64,000 bases of DNA from Rotaria socialis. Taxonomy: Eukaryota > Rotifera > Eurotatoria > Philodinida > Philodinidae. The stretch spans positions 50,123 through 114,122 of the forward strand of contig CAJNYU010004473.1 in the NCBI GenBank assembly GCA_905331475.1, read 5' to 3'. The notes under the pieces were generated by a model. That model was not told the origin of the DNA and searched no databases. It saw only the letters and a list, made by a program, of their open reading frames with translations. A program made the position numbers and the translations under genes. Shown here one piece after another: positions 25,348-37,500 of the stretch. Within the stretch, counting starts at the first letter, position 1. Each line of letters starts with the position of its first letter.

Positions 25348-27324
25348 ATGGCAACAGGTAGTAGTACTGACCATAAATCTTGCTGTCAATGTAGCATTCG
25401 TTCAACTGACACATGTAATGGATGTCATCAAGTATTTTGTAGTGATCATATAGATAAACATTATAAAAAAATTAGTAAACAAATGAATAACATAGAACGA
25501 GAGAATGAAGTTCTCAAGCAAGATCTTACTCAGCAAACTTTATCTACAGCACTAACAGATCAAATTGACCAATGGGAAACGGCTTCTATTGAAAAGATTA
25601 AAAGTGCTGCACAATTAGCTAGAACAGACGTACAAAAGTTAAGTGAGGAATCAAATCACTATATTTCTAATTTGATCAATAAACTATCCAATGATTTGCA
25701 GCTAAATCAAAAGCAGAATGAATGCAACGAATATTATATAAATCAATGGAAGGAGCAACTCAACAAAATACGTCTGGAGCTTGAAAAATATTCTAAAATG
25801 GAATTATTCTACGGCAATGGTTCACCCCCTTACATGATAAAAATTGAAGTCCCCGGTAAAACAGAACGGAACCAAGTGGACAAGACTTTTCCAAATGTAG
25901 ATCGTTCACGTGAAACACCAGCAGAAATTGTTATATCGAGTAGGCTGTCAACCGATACTAGCTTAACAATGCAAAGTTTACCATTACAGTATCAAATGTC
26001 AGCATACCCAAGCGAATTATTTGGTTTGAATCAATCAAATCAGAAAAAAATTAATTCTCTTTTTGAACATCTTATGCGTTTGAATCCCATGGATAAAAAT
26101 GGGCCGATGAGTGGTAAATGTGACCGTCAAACTGATCAAATGAATCAATTCCTTTCCCAAACATTTGGTTTCAAAAATATTCCAGATAAATATATTGTGC
26201 AAGGTGTGAAGTCATTTGAATTGAAATATCCTCCTGATTCTATGAATTCTAGTGGCGAAATCAGTTTTCCCACAAATACTATTGATGCATTCACAATGAC
26301 AGTAGAAGAAATTGTGCGTTGGCAACATTCATTTAGAGTCTATGCCGACGTCAATATTAAAGGAATGAACAAAAAATTTCTTAAGCAGGCTCTAAAAGGG
26401 AAGAGTAAAGACGGCAAGGAAGCTTTTCGTATGAAATTCGTCGTACGAATTTCAACATGTCCAATCTTGATGGAATTCGATGCTAAAGTGATATCTCGAA
26501 ATTTAGAGGATAAATGGCCTAATCGAATCAAACTTGTTTCCGTCACTGGTATAGATTTCGCTGGTCGAAAACATGATGTCGGTGATATACTATACTATCT
26601 GTCGAATTGGAGAAAAGTTTTCTACACTGACCAAACAACAGGATTACCATCTCTCTATAATGCAAGAGATTTTCATCAACGGCCTGATGCACAGCCAGGC
26701 AAAATTCAGAAAGAGCGAGTTCGAGATAGTTTGATGCGTATGACTAGAATACGATTGCAAGCGTGTGATAAAGAAGGTGTTCAGATAGTTGTTGAAACAG
26801 GTATTGGACTTGGTGTATTTGCTGGTAGTCAAATTGGAATCGACGCAGAAATACGAGCACTCTCAGCAGAAGCTATTCGAAAAGTACTCGAACAAGACGG
26901 ACCATCCTACACTAACATTCTTGCTATCGTCTTTGCGCTACCTATATTCAATAAAAGTGGATCGAACCATCCGGTTTCTAATACTTATGATGATTATGTG
27001 AATGAGTTTCAACAAGCGAAATACAAAGGTCCTATACCAGTACTAATTGCTGATCAAGACATGCATCGATTAACTGTAGCTATTGCTCGTCAAGGATTTA
27101 TTGTGTCTGAACTAAATCCTGCTGATTCACATGGTGTTTTTGGTGAATATTGGCAAAATCGAGGACCAGCTGTAGAAGAAAAACTAGCTTTGACAACAGC
27201 CGGTTTACTCGTACAACATCATCTTATCAATCGAGAAGTTCTTGATGACAGTAACTATCGGTTAATAGAAATAAACGATGCACCCGTTTTGGACTGGAAA
27301 GCCGCTATGGGTGGGAAACAATAA
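25348..27324 (+). CDS. B-box-like zinc finger / coiled-coil protein with macrodomain-like C-terminus
   Basis: 658 aa from ATG 25348; the frame extends 19 codons upstream but only to a TTG, and an acceptor-like ttttag abuts the ATG. Residues about 10-38 show CxxC, CxxC and CxxH spacing (CCQCSIR..CNGCHQVFCSDHIDKHY) like a B-box zinc finger of TRIM-type proteins. Residues about 40-155 are a Glu/Lys/Gln-rich probable coiled coil. After a low-complexity linker comes an unrecognised region (about 290-450). The C-terminus has VETGIGLGVFAG (from about 481) followed by a helix and NILAIVFALP, then NPADSHGVFGEYW (from about 590) and EEKLALTTAGLL. These resemble the phosphate-binding loop and the Asn/Gly-rich loop of macrodomain/PARG folds, but in reversed order, so this is a hypothesis only. 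If correct it could bind or cleave ADP-ribose. Intronless coding region. Confidence 0.6.
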   Translation: MATGSSTDHKSCCQCSIRSTDTCNGCHQVFCSDHIDKHYKKISKQMNNIERENEVLKQDLTQQTLSTALTDQIDQWETASIEKIKSAAQLARTDVQKLSEESNHYISNLINKLSNDLQLNQKQNECNEYYINQWKEQLNKIRLELEKYSKMELFYGNGSPPYMIKIEVPGKTERNQVDKTFPNVDRSRETPAEIVISSRLSTDTSLTMQSLPLQYQMSAYPSELFGLNQSNQKKINSLFEHLMRLNPMDKNGPMSGKCDRQTDQMNQFLSQTFGFKNIPDKYIVQGVKSFELKYPPDSMNSSGEISFPTNTIDAFTMTVEEIVRWQHSFRVYADVNIKGMNKKFLKQALKGKSKDGKEAFRMKFVVRISTCPILMEFDAKVISRNLEDKWPNRIKLVSVTGIDFAGRKHDVGDILYYLSNWRKVFYTDQTTGLPSLYNARDFHQRPDAQPGKIQKERVRDSLMRMTRIRLQACDKEGVQIVVETGIGLGVFAGSQIGIDAEIRALSAEAIRKVLEQDGPSYTNILAIVFALPIFNKSGSNHPVSNTYDDYVNEFQQAKYKGPIPVLIADQDMHRLTVAIARQGFIVSELNPADSHGVFGEYWQNRGPAVEEKLALTTAGLLVQHHLINREVLDDSNYRLIEINDAPVLDWKAAMGGKQ

Positions 27325-27681
27325 AGACAATTCATTTTTTAAAACTAGACTTTACTCAAAATAAAATTAATATAAAAGCACAGTCTTAAATGTTCAAAAC
27401 GAAAGACAAACTTTTAATCATGACATATTTTTCAATAAGGTTTGAGATCATCAACAAAAATGTCAACTAGTTTCATTTGATTTTACAACTAACGTATTCT
27501 CTTTTAACTTGTTTTTCTTTGTTTGGTTTGTTAGAGTATTTACAAAAAAACGAACAAGAACTCTTTTTAAACAAAAAAGGTTTATTTGTTCAAACAGCAA
27601 AATTCTTCGTGCAATAAGTAAGCATTTAATATAAAATCGATATTTTGTGAGTAATAGAGAAAAAGATGAGTGTCCGATCCA

Positions 27682-28110
27682 TTAACAATCCAAAAAATCT
27701 GATGCAACGAGTAACTCAAGTACAACTTGAATATCAATTGGAAATTCAGGAATATCAATCGATGAACTGAACATAAACAAATTTCATATTATTTAATAGA
27801 AGAAAGTCATAAAGTCTTACTTTGTGTACTTGGCTTTATAGGCAAAATAGCGGCAAACATTTATGAGTACATGAGAAGGAATATCCTTTAGATAGATTTC
27901 ATTTGGTTGTGATTCCGAATATTGTCCAGGGCCGCTAAGCATATTTTTTATTGTCGGTGATGCAGTTATAGCGAAATCACGGCGTACAACAAACTCATGC
28001 CCATCGGATGAAATTAATTTTAAATACATAGAATCAGGTCCTTCTAATCCACCATAAAGATTCGGTGGTGTAGCTGACGACGCTGTTACACCAGCAGTAT
28101 CTGTAGGCAT
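27682..28110 (-). CDS. ELOC: Elongin C
   Basis: Two exons on the minus strand: 28110-27821 and 27766-27682, separated by a 54-bp GT-AG intron that splits an Asn codon. The spliced protein is 124 aa. It aligns with animal elongin C from [19 protein letters not shown] through MLSGPGQ, the IPSHVL motif, [10 protein letters not shown] and the C-terminal [12 protein letters not shown], with a slightly longer N-terminus. Elongin C has a BTB/POZ-like (SKP1) fold; it pairs with elongin B in the elongin transcription elongation factor and links BC-box receptors such as VHL and SOCS proteins to cullin-2/5 ubiquitin ligases. Without the splice the frame would end four residues before SSIDIPEF, so the intron is required. 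I see no missing core residues; this is very likely functional. Confidence 0.95.
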
Positions 28111-28178
28111 CGTAATAGATTTCTTTAATTATCTAAAATAAATATAAAACAATAAGACATTTGAACGCATAGAGTTTA

Positions 28179-28457
28179 TCAATCGTTAACGACAAGAAAA
28201 TGTTTTGTCGATCGAAATAGAACCATAGCTTGAATATCGGGTTTAGTCTTCGCTGACTCTGTCACTGGTTCAGATCTATCTACGAACTTGCATTCTAATC
28301 TACGATAGGAAAGTATGCATTGATCAAAGCGAAAGTAGCGAAACAATATAAGTCTCATTAGAAAACCTTCCATGTCGAATTGGGGATCATTCAGTAAATA
28401 TTCCAAATCGAATTTAGGTTTTTGACCTCGATCATTAGCCAGAAGCAAAAACAACTT
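28179..28457 (-). CDS. Unidentified exon or short gene end
   Basis: An open minus-strand frame ending at 28179, 68 bp upstream of the ELOC start. It begins after an acceptor-like agtatag and encodes about 90 residues with a charged, aromatic composition (KFDLEYLLNDPQFDMEGFL...). There is no ATG at its head, so if real it is a 3'-terminal exon whose partner I could not locate. I do not recognise the family. Confidence 0.3.
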   Translation of the reverse strand, partial: KLFLLLANDRGQKPKFDLEYLLNDPQFDMEGFLMRLILFRYFRFDQCILSYRRLECKFVDRSEPVTESAKTKPDIQAMVLFRSTKHFLVVND

Positions 28458-28459
28458 AA

Positions 28460-29590
28460 ACTATACTCTGACTAAAAAAACAGCTGTTTATTCGTGGTTT
28501 CATGATCTGGAACTATAAATTTTCTCATTAATAATCTCGGACGCTCTTCTTACATAAAAGAAAAATAAACAAAGAATCAAGACTTCAGATAAAACTAAAC
28601 GTCTATGTTGTGTTCATTATTTTCTCATCAATAAAACTACCGATCGACAATGGCATGGGTTCGCATCCATAGTTTCCTACTCTGGTTAATATTATTTAAT
28701 AAAGATATGCTCACAGGATGTTCATTTCTTTAGATAGAAAACAAAGAACATAAATATATTAAATGTATGATATTTATTTGAATTGTCAAGAGAGAAAAAA
28801 AAGAGATAATCTCCAGTATTACAAGAGAGAAAGAAAATGCGTACAGAACAGTCATGAGAGAAATACACACGCACACACACTTGACAAAAAACTCTTCTGC
28901 GGTTGTACACGAATAAAAACCAAACAAAAGGATAGATAGCATTTTGTGGCAAAAAAAAAAAGAAAAAAGTTTAAGAGAAGAAAAAGAAAAAGAAACCGCA
29001 CAAGTATCTATAAGGTAAATACGAACGAGAATCACTGTTCTAGTAATGAGTTTATTAATGTATAATTTAAAATATACGAGAAAGAAAAAAAAAAGAAAAG
29101 AGGACTAAACATAAACACAAACACACTATTCAGTCGCGAAAGAGACAAAAAAAAAGAGAATTGCGAGAGAAAGAAATTTTGCCTAAAAAACAATCATACG
29201 CGCACAGCATCAGTAGCGACTAGATTTGATGAAATGAGATAGAATATATATATATATATATATACGATTTGTTTTTCTGTTGATTCATGTGTCATTATTA
29301 TGCACGCGCATATTTTTCCAAATAGTAATGATCTCTATTCTTGCTCTTCTTCTTCTTGATATGTATACAATAAAAAAAAAGAAAGAAAGAAAAAGAATAT
29401 GAGACGAGACACGCGCGTCACCGATGTGTTCTATGCAAAACAACAAAAAAGAGAACGGGCTTGAAAGAAGAGCAATAGAAGAAAAGAAGAAAAAAAATCA
29501 AATGACTAGAATTATTTTCGGGAGAAATATTTTGTTCATATACATATATATGTTTATCTCAGACCAGCTGAAACGAGAAAAAGAAAAAAG
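28460..29590. other. Purine-rich intergenic stretch with simple repeats
   Basis: The plus strand is rich in A and G (gaaagaaaagag-type runs, 28790-29200 and 29360-29500) with a (ta)n run at about 29246-29263. Open frames on either strand are low-complexity translations. It separates the 3' end of DGKQ from the ELOC side. No exon supported. Confidence 0.5.
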
Positions 29591-29596
29591 CAGATT

Positions 29597-32500
29597 TCAA
29601 CCTTTTGAGTCATCATCTACATCAGGAAAAAAGACACTTGGCTCTGTATTTCGACGTTTGATTTTAGATTTACGTTTACGAAGCATTGTTGCCTAAATAT
29701 TCAATTATAATAAATTAAAGAAAATATTTCTTTCGTTTTTACTTTGAGTGCAGATCGAATGATAGTTATGTCGCAAGGAGGTTGAAGCCAAGGTTCACCA
29801 TCAACTTGTACTGGAACTGGATAATCATTGTTCATTCGAATATGAACCTTCAATAGAAAAAAAAAATATTGATTTATAATTCTTATGCTTTTCTTCGTTT
29901 TCGAATCTTACATGTCCACCCTGAGCAAGTCGAACACCGGAACGAATACCCGATTGAATTTGTCCAAGATGCACAATACCAGTAACACCAACTACTTCTA
30001 ACATTCCATCGTAATGTGTTGGCCGATTAAATTTCTCATCTTTTTCATGTCCCCATAAATTGGCTCCGCTTGCCCAACTAAGTATGTTCATAATAACAAT
30101 GCCTTCCAGTTGTGGTAGATCTACACGTTTGCCATCAACTTCAACTACAATATCACGTGTAAAATCTTTTAAACCACCTTTCTTCATCATTTTTCTTATG
30201 CCAGTTTTAAGATAATAACCTTTTGCTTGAATTCTATTTTAAAAATAAATAAATAATTAATTATTAAATGAATTCGAAAAATACAAACCGGCTATTAAAT
30301 TTATTTGGATTTTCTTCTCGTGCCATATGAAAATCCAAACATATATCAGCATCAAGACCGAGACCGAAGTAATTATTCATAACAAACATTTCTGTTTTAT
30401 CTTCACTTGTTGAACCTTCTTGTGAGACAAGCTGAAAAGAAGAAGAAAAAAATCGTCTTTTTTATACATAACTATTTTCAATAGAATGAGTTATTCAACT
30501 TGCGCATATAATCATATCTCATTTTTTTCAGTTTAAATAATATTCGAACTCATCATTCTTTAGTCATTTAAAAAATCTATTCATCATCCTCTAGTTATAA
30601 ATACATTTGTCTTCGATTGTTATCCTAAATCTATTTTCTTTTTGAAATCAATAAACATACCGGTACTGTAATTGATGGCGGTGGTAAATTAAGTTTTCGT
30701 ATATTTTTTCTATTTTCTTCTGCTTTTCTTACAGCTGACGTTGATTTTCCACTATTAATTTCTGGTACTGTTGGTAAACGTTTATCTTGATCTTGGTGAA
30801 AAACCACAGTCCAACGATCAAGTTTAATTTCTTCAGCTTCAACAATATCCCTGAGCAATGCTAAAGGTTCTTCGCCACCTGCATAACCTGATCCCCAACG
30901 TAAAACACGTGCTAAATCATTTCCGGTACCAAGCGGAACAATACCAACAGGTGGCGATTGACATAAAGCATCTTGTCCAACATTATCTAAACAACTCAAT
31001 ACCCAACCGACAGTTCCATCGCCACCACATGCTAATATACGATAATGTGGAATATTACGAAATACATAAAGACCTGGTAATGGTCCACCATTTTGTAAAT
31101 CGAATACTTGATGTGGATTAAGTAAATGACGAAAATTAGTTATTAATTCTGCTCCTTGTTGTCCACCTGATTTAACATTAACAAAAACAAGTAATGGACT
31201 AATATTCGATGATATAACTTGTGGTTGAATATTCGGTAACATTAATACTAATAATTGTTTTTGATCATGATATGCTTGACGTAAAATAGTATATGCACGT
31301 GTTGCACGATCACTATCATTATAAACTAAAACCATTGCCCCATGTTCATAATAAATGACATCCATATTATCCCATTTTAAATCTTTATTAGATTTGAATA
31401 TATCTTGAAAGAGAATTTTTTCATATTGTTTTTCTGTACGAGGTCCGGGAGGTAAATTGCCGACAAATAATGAAACAGATGGTCCGTGTGGATCATCTTT
31501 GTGTTGTAAATAAAAACGTGTTACACGATGACTACGAACAGATTCCTTAATATAAGAAAATAATTAGCAAAAAATGATTTATTGACTATTGTTTTTATTT
31601 TCTATTACTTTTCTCTGTTGTCGTAAGACGTGTAAAGGATATTCATTAGGTTCTAGTATTCGATCTGTATAGTTAACATTCGAGATGAGTAAAACTTCGA
31701 CCAGCGAATATTTTTCAGCATTTACATTCGTTAAGCCAAAGTCAGATAGAGCTTTAGCAATGACTTCGGATGTTGTACTTGATGATGTTACTTTAATTAC
31801 TTTAAAACAATCATGTGTTCTATAGAGTAGAAAGAAAAAAACAAACCAATGAGAAAAAATATTTTCTTTAGGCAAAAATCAACATACTTAAGAATGCCAG
31901 GATAGACTCGAACATAATCGAAATCCATATCACCTCGTTCTTTATATCGAATATATGTATTGAGTGTACGGCCAAATGTTTGTTTGAGAGTTTTCAATGG
32001 TGCTATTTCATCAAGGGGTTGATCGCCACCAACTTTAGAAGAAGGGAAAAAAATAAGTAAATCTTATGAAACGTTTTCTCTTACCATCATCTGTGGGTAT
32101 AGTAATGCAATATTTTGTGCAATCATCATTAATATGGAATGTACGGAGTGCAGCCTCCAGGATTTGGGTATAACTCGCTTGTTTAGGAACGGAAATAGAA
32201 CGGGGAGTGCCATTACGATATGTTGCATTACCATCATAAACTTTGATTATTTCTAAAACCAAAATCACAGATAAGTTTTTAAATTGTTCTTCTACTAATC
32301 TTCGAAAGTTCTTGATAGAAAGAGAAACTCATTGCGATGTTTTCTGTAAACGTTTTTATGTTGTGCTCAATGGTTTCTTTAGGAACTGAACTTGAAAGTC
32401 TAGAATAGTTGTTTACTAATGTCAGTGGTCGAATGAACGGAAAAAGTTCTCATATACAAAGCTTTTAAGATTTTATTTATAATCTATGAGCACCAAGCAT

Positions 32501-35036
32501 CGGTCTTTAAAATTTTGATCTAGACACATAGCTTGTTTTTTGTATGTTTTGATTGAAATCGTAAAAAATTACCTCGTTCTTCTTCTTCATCTTGTTGATT
32601 TTTATTACTCGGTTTCACATGTTTCGGTTTACCAGATTGAATTGTCATATTTTCCATTTGCACATTTCCACTTGCATATGTTTCTGCTGCTCGACTTCGA
32701 GGTTCTTTTTCGGTAGAAGCAGGTCCTGCTTCAAGATCACCGCCTGATGGATGTTCTGTCGATGAACTTCGCACTACAAAAAACAAAACCAATTGAGAAA
32801 AATTATTTAAATAATCTTTTTTCTTTTGTCTATGAAAGGGGAGACTCTTGAAAACAAATAGTGAAGTCTATATTCATGCAAGCATTTAAACTAATAATGA
32901 GAAGAAAAGAAAATATTCTAAATATTTGATTTATCTAGGTGTTTAGTGGTACCCCTATTAAAGGGCCGTTGTAATGTTAATCGATTCGATATTCTTGATG
33001 GATTCTTTTTTCTTGGTAAAACAAATGATGACTGTCGTTGTAGGCCTTGAACACTCGATGATTTTGATGTTTCAGACGCTATAAGAATAAAGTTTCGGGT
33101 GCACGGAGAATAAATATTTATATATGTTTGTGAAAAGAGGAGAAAACAATACGACAACAACAAAACTAGAATCATAATTGATATTTTTTTTCTTGTCTAC
33201 TTACTGATTAGGCCTGCATTTTTTGAATCAGTTGTACTTGATGAACCAACAATAACATAATCTGATGTTTGTGGAATTGAATTATTATTTGATGTATTCT
33301 GGATTGGTTTGGACATATTATTACCAATACCTAATATAAGATCTTTATTAAGATCAGCTATGCGGGGAATTGATATAGCATATGGTGGGATGATTATATC
33401 TCTTAGTGTACCAAAGCCACATTCTTCGGGTACGCGTGAACGGCATGTACTATGCGTCTGAATGATTATAAGAAAATACAGGTATTGTTTTGTTTTTGAA
33501 AGCTTATTAAATACATACTGTTATTCCACACCATTCACATCGCATGCCGGAAAGACATTCACTGGACCAACATGTCTTTCGACATATGGCACATTTAGAA
33601 TTTGTTGGTAAGTTTCCTTCGCGCCAATGATGATGATGACGCACAGGGGTTGTTGACTAAAAATTTGAAAATACATTCAGATTGAATACATTACATAAAA
33701 GTTTATAGGCAAAAAATGTATTAAAACAATTCAAGACTTCTGCATGGACAAAATATGAAAAAGTTACAAGCGGTCTAAATATTTATTTTATAAATAATAA
33801 TGGATTGGTTTTAGAAAAAACACCTCCTTTGAATATTTGCACCGCCTTGTCAACTAAACTGTGAATCATTTAAATCGGACTTTCAATCTCTTTGGTTTCA
33901 TTTTCTAGTTGCTTGTAAATTCACACAAAATTTCAATTTCTTTCTAATTTAATCGTGGAAACATTTCTTTTGCAAAGAAAACTCTCATTACTTACATTGT
34001 CTCTGGATGGTACATAGGTAGCTGTTTCGCGACAGTCATTAACAGCAAAATCTTTGCAATCTTCATGTGCATAATATTCGCATACTATAAAAAAAGAAGA
34101 TAAACAATAAAAAATGAATTCCTATTAAATTAAAAAACAAAAAATCAAACACAATGTTCGTCATTCATTCAAGTTGTTAGTAGAATCAATCGTGTGGTTT
34201 TTTTTTTTTAGTTTTTTTACCTGATATTTTATATTATTACTTTTTTTTTATTCTGAACACAATACAAGACACAGCAATACAATATTGAATATAATGATTT
34301 ATTTTTTTATCTTTTACCTTCACATCGAACAGCTGAGAAGTCTTCGAGTCGTTTTCGACATATATTGCAAAATTTACGTTTAAACCGGGATATATCCGAC
34401 CATATGTGACACACGGGATTCTATGGAAAAATAATTATAAAATTAAAAAAATTTGGTCCCCTTTTTTTTAACTATATCATACTTTTATAAGTATAGGTGC
34501 AATGCTTGAGCATGGCGATATGACATATTTTCGACAACGATCGTGACAAATAAAATTGCATACTTGAATATAAGAGATAAATAAATAAATAAATAAATCT
34601 AAATATTTTAAATAAAAATTTTACCTTCGCAATAATATCCTTGTCCAATAAGTCCCCATAACATTTCGACACAATGATGACAATATGTTGGTTTATGAAA
34701 GGTTTTTTTAACAAAAAAGTGTCCATAATTTTCATATGGTTGTTGATTTGGATATGTACAATCAGTGTTTAATGATAAAGATGATGGTTGTTTATTCATT
34801 GTTGTTACTGGTTCAGTAGATAAATTGTTTCCATCACAAAATGCTGAATCTTCGTTATCACCGCTGACAGCTGATGGATGATACCAAGGAGATGCCGACG
34901 AGCTCATCATCGATTGATCTTGGTATGTTGTAGTGCATACAGATGATGTTTTATTACCGACTAGAGATGAGTTATTCGAATGAAAAAACGAATATTTTGT
35001 TTGTTGATGATTTTGGCCAGACCCGGCCATTAACAT
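29597..35036 (-). CDS. DGKQ: Diacylglycerol kinase theta
   Basis: Sixteen exons on the minus strand (35036-34625, 34562-34483, 34420-34318, 34084-33996, 33656-33519, 33457-33205, 33078-32953, 32773-32573, 32252-32085, 32032-31888, 31819-31609, 31545-30661, 30431-30289, 30233-29912, 29847-29743, 29692-29597) join in frame through GT-AG introns to 1,158 aa. Order: Ser/Asn-rich N-terminus; three Cys/His C1 domains (about 105-156, 169-217, 235-285); two Ras-associating-like segments (about 467-540 and 573-642); the kinase catalytic domain (about 758-935, with [10 protein letters not shown] near 815); and the accessory domain ([18 protein letters not shown], about 950-1090). Three C1 plus RA domains is the DGK-theta architecture. 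The enzyme phosphorylates diacylglycerol to phosphatidic acid and dampens DAG/PKC signalling at membranes. The frame is open slightly upstream of ATG 35036 to an acceptor-like tttttaag, so a further 5' exon is possible. Confidence 0.93.
34580..34599. repeat. (aaat)n microsatellite in DGKQ intron 1
   Basis: Five tandem aaat/taaa units within the 62-bp first intron of the diacylglycerol kinase gene. Confidence 0.8.
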
Positions 35037-36401
35037 AGACGACGTCGTCGACGCATAGTCGATCTTAAAAATAAATGAAAAGATAGATTTTAAATAAGAA
35101 AAATTAGCGACGAAGAGTTTTAGTTTTCTATCATCTATTTGATGTGTTTATTTGTTTGTCGGAAATTTTCTCCGAATCGACATCATCAACGGCCATGATG
35201 AATCTTAAGCTAATATGAGACTCTACTCAAGATGTTCTTCGAGAGTTTTATGTTTGTTTGTCAATAGAAACAAAAATGAGATTTCTTAATCGCATAAAAA
35301 GAAATAAAAAAATATTTATATCATTTTAATTTCTCTAGTTAAATATTTCAGGTTTTCAATGTATATATGTTTATAGATGTCACAAGTAGTAGTTTTAGAA
35401 ATCTATTTTAGTCTTACATCAACTATGATGATGTTGATCACTATAGGGAAGAGTTTAACAAACACAATAGCAATTAAAAATAAAAAAATTTCATATTGAT
35501 AAATTTACAATAAGAGAACTAATCAATTTCTAATATTTTATTTGACCACAAACAATTAGAAAGCTTTTCATTTTTTGTTACGTTGAAAGTGTGCGCCTAA
35601 TCAGTAGTACAAAAACATGTTGCATGAAAATAGACCGTGTACAATGCTGTCTTCCCATACTTTCGTATCAATATATATATATGTATTTCCATACGATATC
35701 CAGTTGAATTAACGAAGCAATCAGGTAGCTAAAAATGGCGAAGATGTATCGGAGAAAAATTGTTGGCATCATTCTGTATGAATGAAAGAAATTAAGTGCA
35801 TCGATAATGATTGTTATTAGTAACAAAAGGGATGTTCAATTTAGATTTCGGAAACTCATATGATTTGAGTACGAGAAATTATATTCTTGAAGAATTTTTT
35901 GATCATTTGCATTTTTTAATCAAATTGTTTTTTTTTATAGGACTATTTAGATTTCATATTCAATTAGTTTGGTTAATTTTCGTTTCTTTAGGTATTCCAA
36001 CAGATAAATTGCCACTGATAGATAGAAACTTGATTAGCAAGGCAGCTCAACAAGTGACCTCTGTGTAATTGTTATTGATATGTAACAGACGCCATACTCA
36101 TTGATAAGAATCCAACGGATTGTTGTCTACATCGAGAGTAAGCAGAAAATATGCAAATGTAAGATGGCGCCATATTTATAACCTGAACTCATTTAAATAA
36201 ATACATTGGTACTATAATAATTTATCTACGCTAATGAGCAATGTTTTTAAAGTCCTGGATTAATTGTGTCCTAAATGCATAAACGGATTCGATTTAGGAA
36301 TGATTCATTTTTCGGCAGAGAATATTTTGATTGGTGTACAGACTTTTTTTGATACTTCACTTCTTTTTATTTATTGAATCGAATTGAATCAACTAAACAA
36401 G
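35037..36401. other. Divergent intergenic region between DGKQ and NAA10
   Basis: This must hold the 5' ends of both genes, which point away from each other. A frame at 35811-36068 ends in a stretch (GIPTDKLPLIDRNLISKAAQ) preceded by acceptor-like tttctttag, and an ATG in good context at 35734 starts MAKMYRRKIVGIILYE, but I could not join the two in phase. A small unidentified gene is possible but not established. Confidence 0.3.
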
Positions 36402-37242
<841 letters not shown>

Positions 37243-37250
37243 AAGACTTT

Positions 37251-37500
37251 TCATTTTGAGCAAGTTATCATTTGCATATCTTTTTTCTTCGCAGCTTTTA
37301 TACGCCTGTCTACAATTTCTTGAGCAATGGTTAATTGTAGATCGTGAGAATTCAACAGTTGAATAACCTTGAAATCAAATGTAGTGTTTGACTATATAAA
37401 AATAGTTATTTATTCTAAGATCATTTTGAATATCTACCTTAGTTCCATGGCTGTACATATGAGATGCTACTTTGTTTTGAATGAGTTGTTCATTGTTTTG
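37251..37500 (-). CDS. 3' end of an unidentified minus-strand gene
   Basis: Two minus-strand exons, 37500-37438 and 37367-37251, are separated by a 70-bp GT-AG intron in phase 0. They encode QNNEQLIQNKVASHMYSHG then VIQLLNSHDLQLTIAQEIVD and a Lys-rich C-terminus. A minus-strand AATAAA lies at 37223-37228, inside the 3' region of NAA10, so the two genes would overlap tail to tail. The upstream acceptor (aattcaacag) is weak and I could not trace further exons with confidence. I do not recognise the family; the hydrophilic, helical character suggests a coiled-coil tail. Confidence 0.4.

Noticed and set aside
28722..29035. Two overlapping minus-strand open frames rich in Phe, Ser and Leu
   Set aside because: They mirror the purine-rich simple sequence of the plus strand and have no domain.
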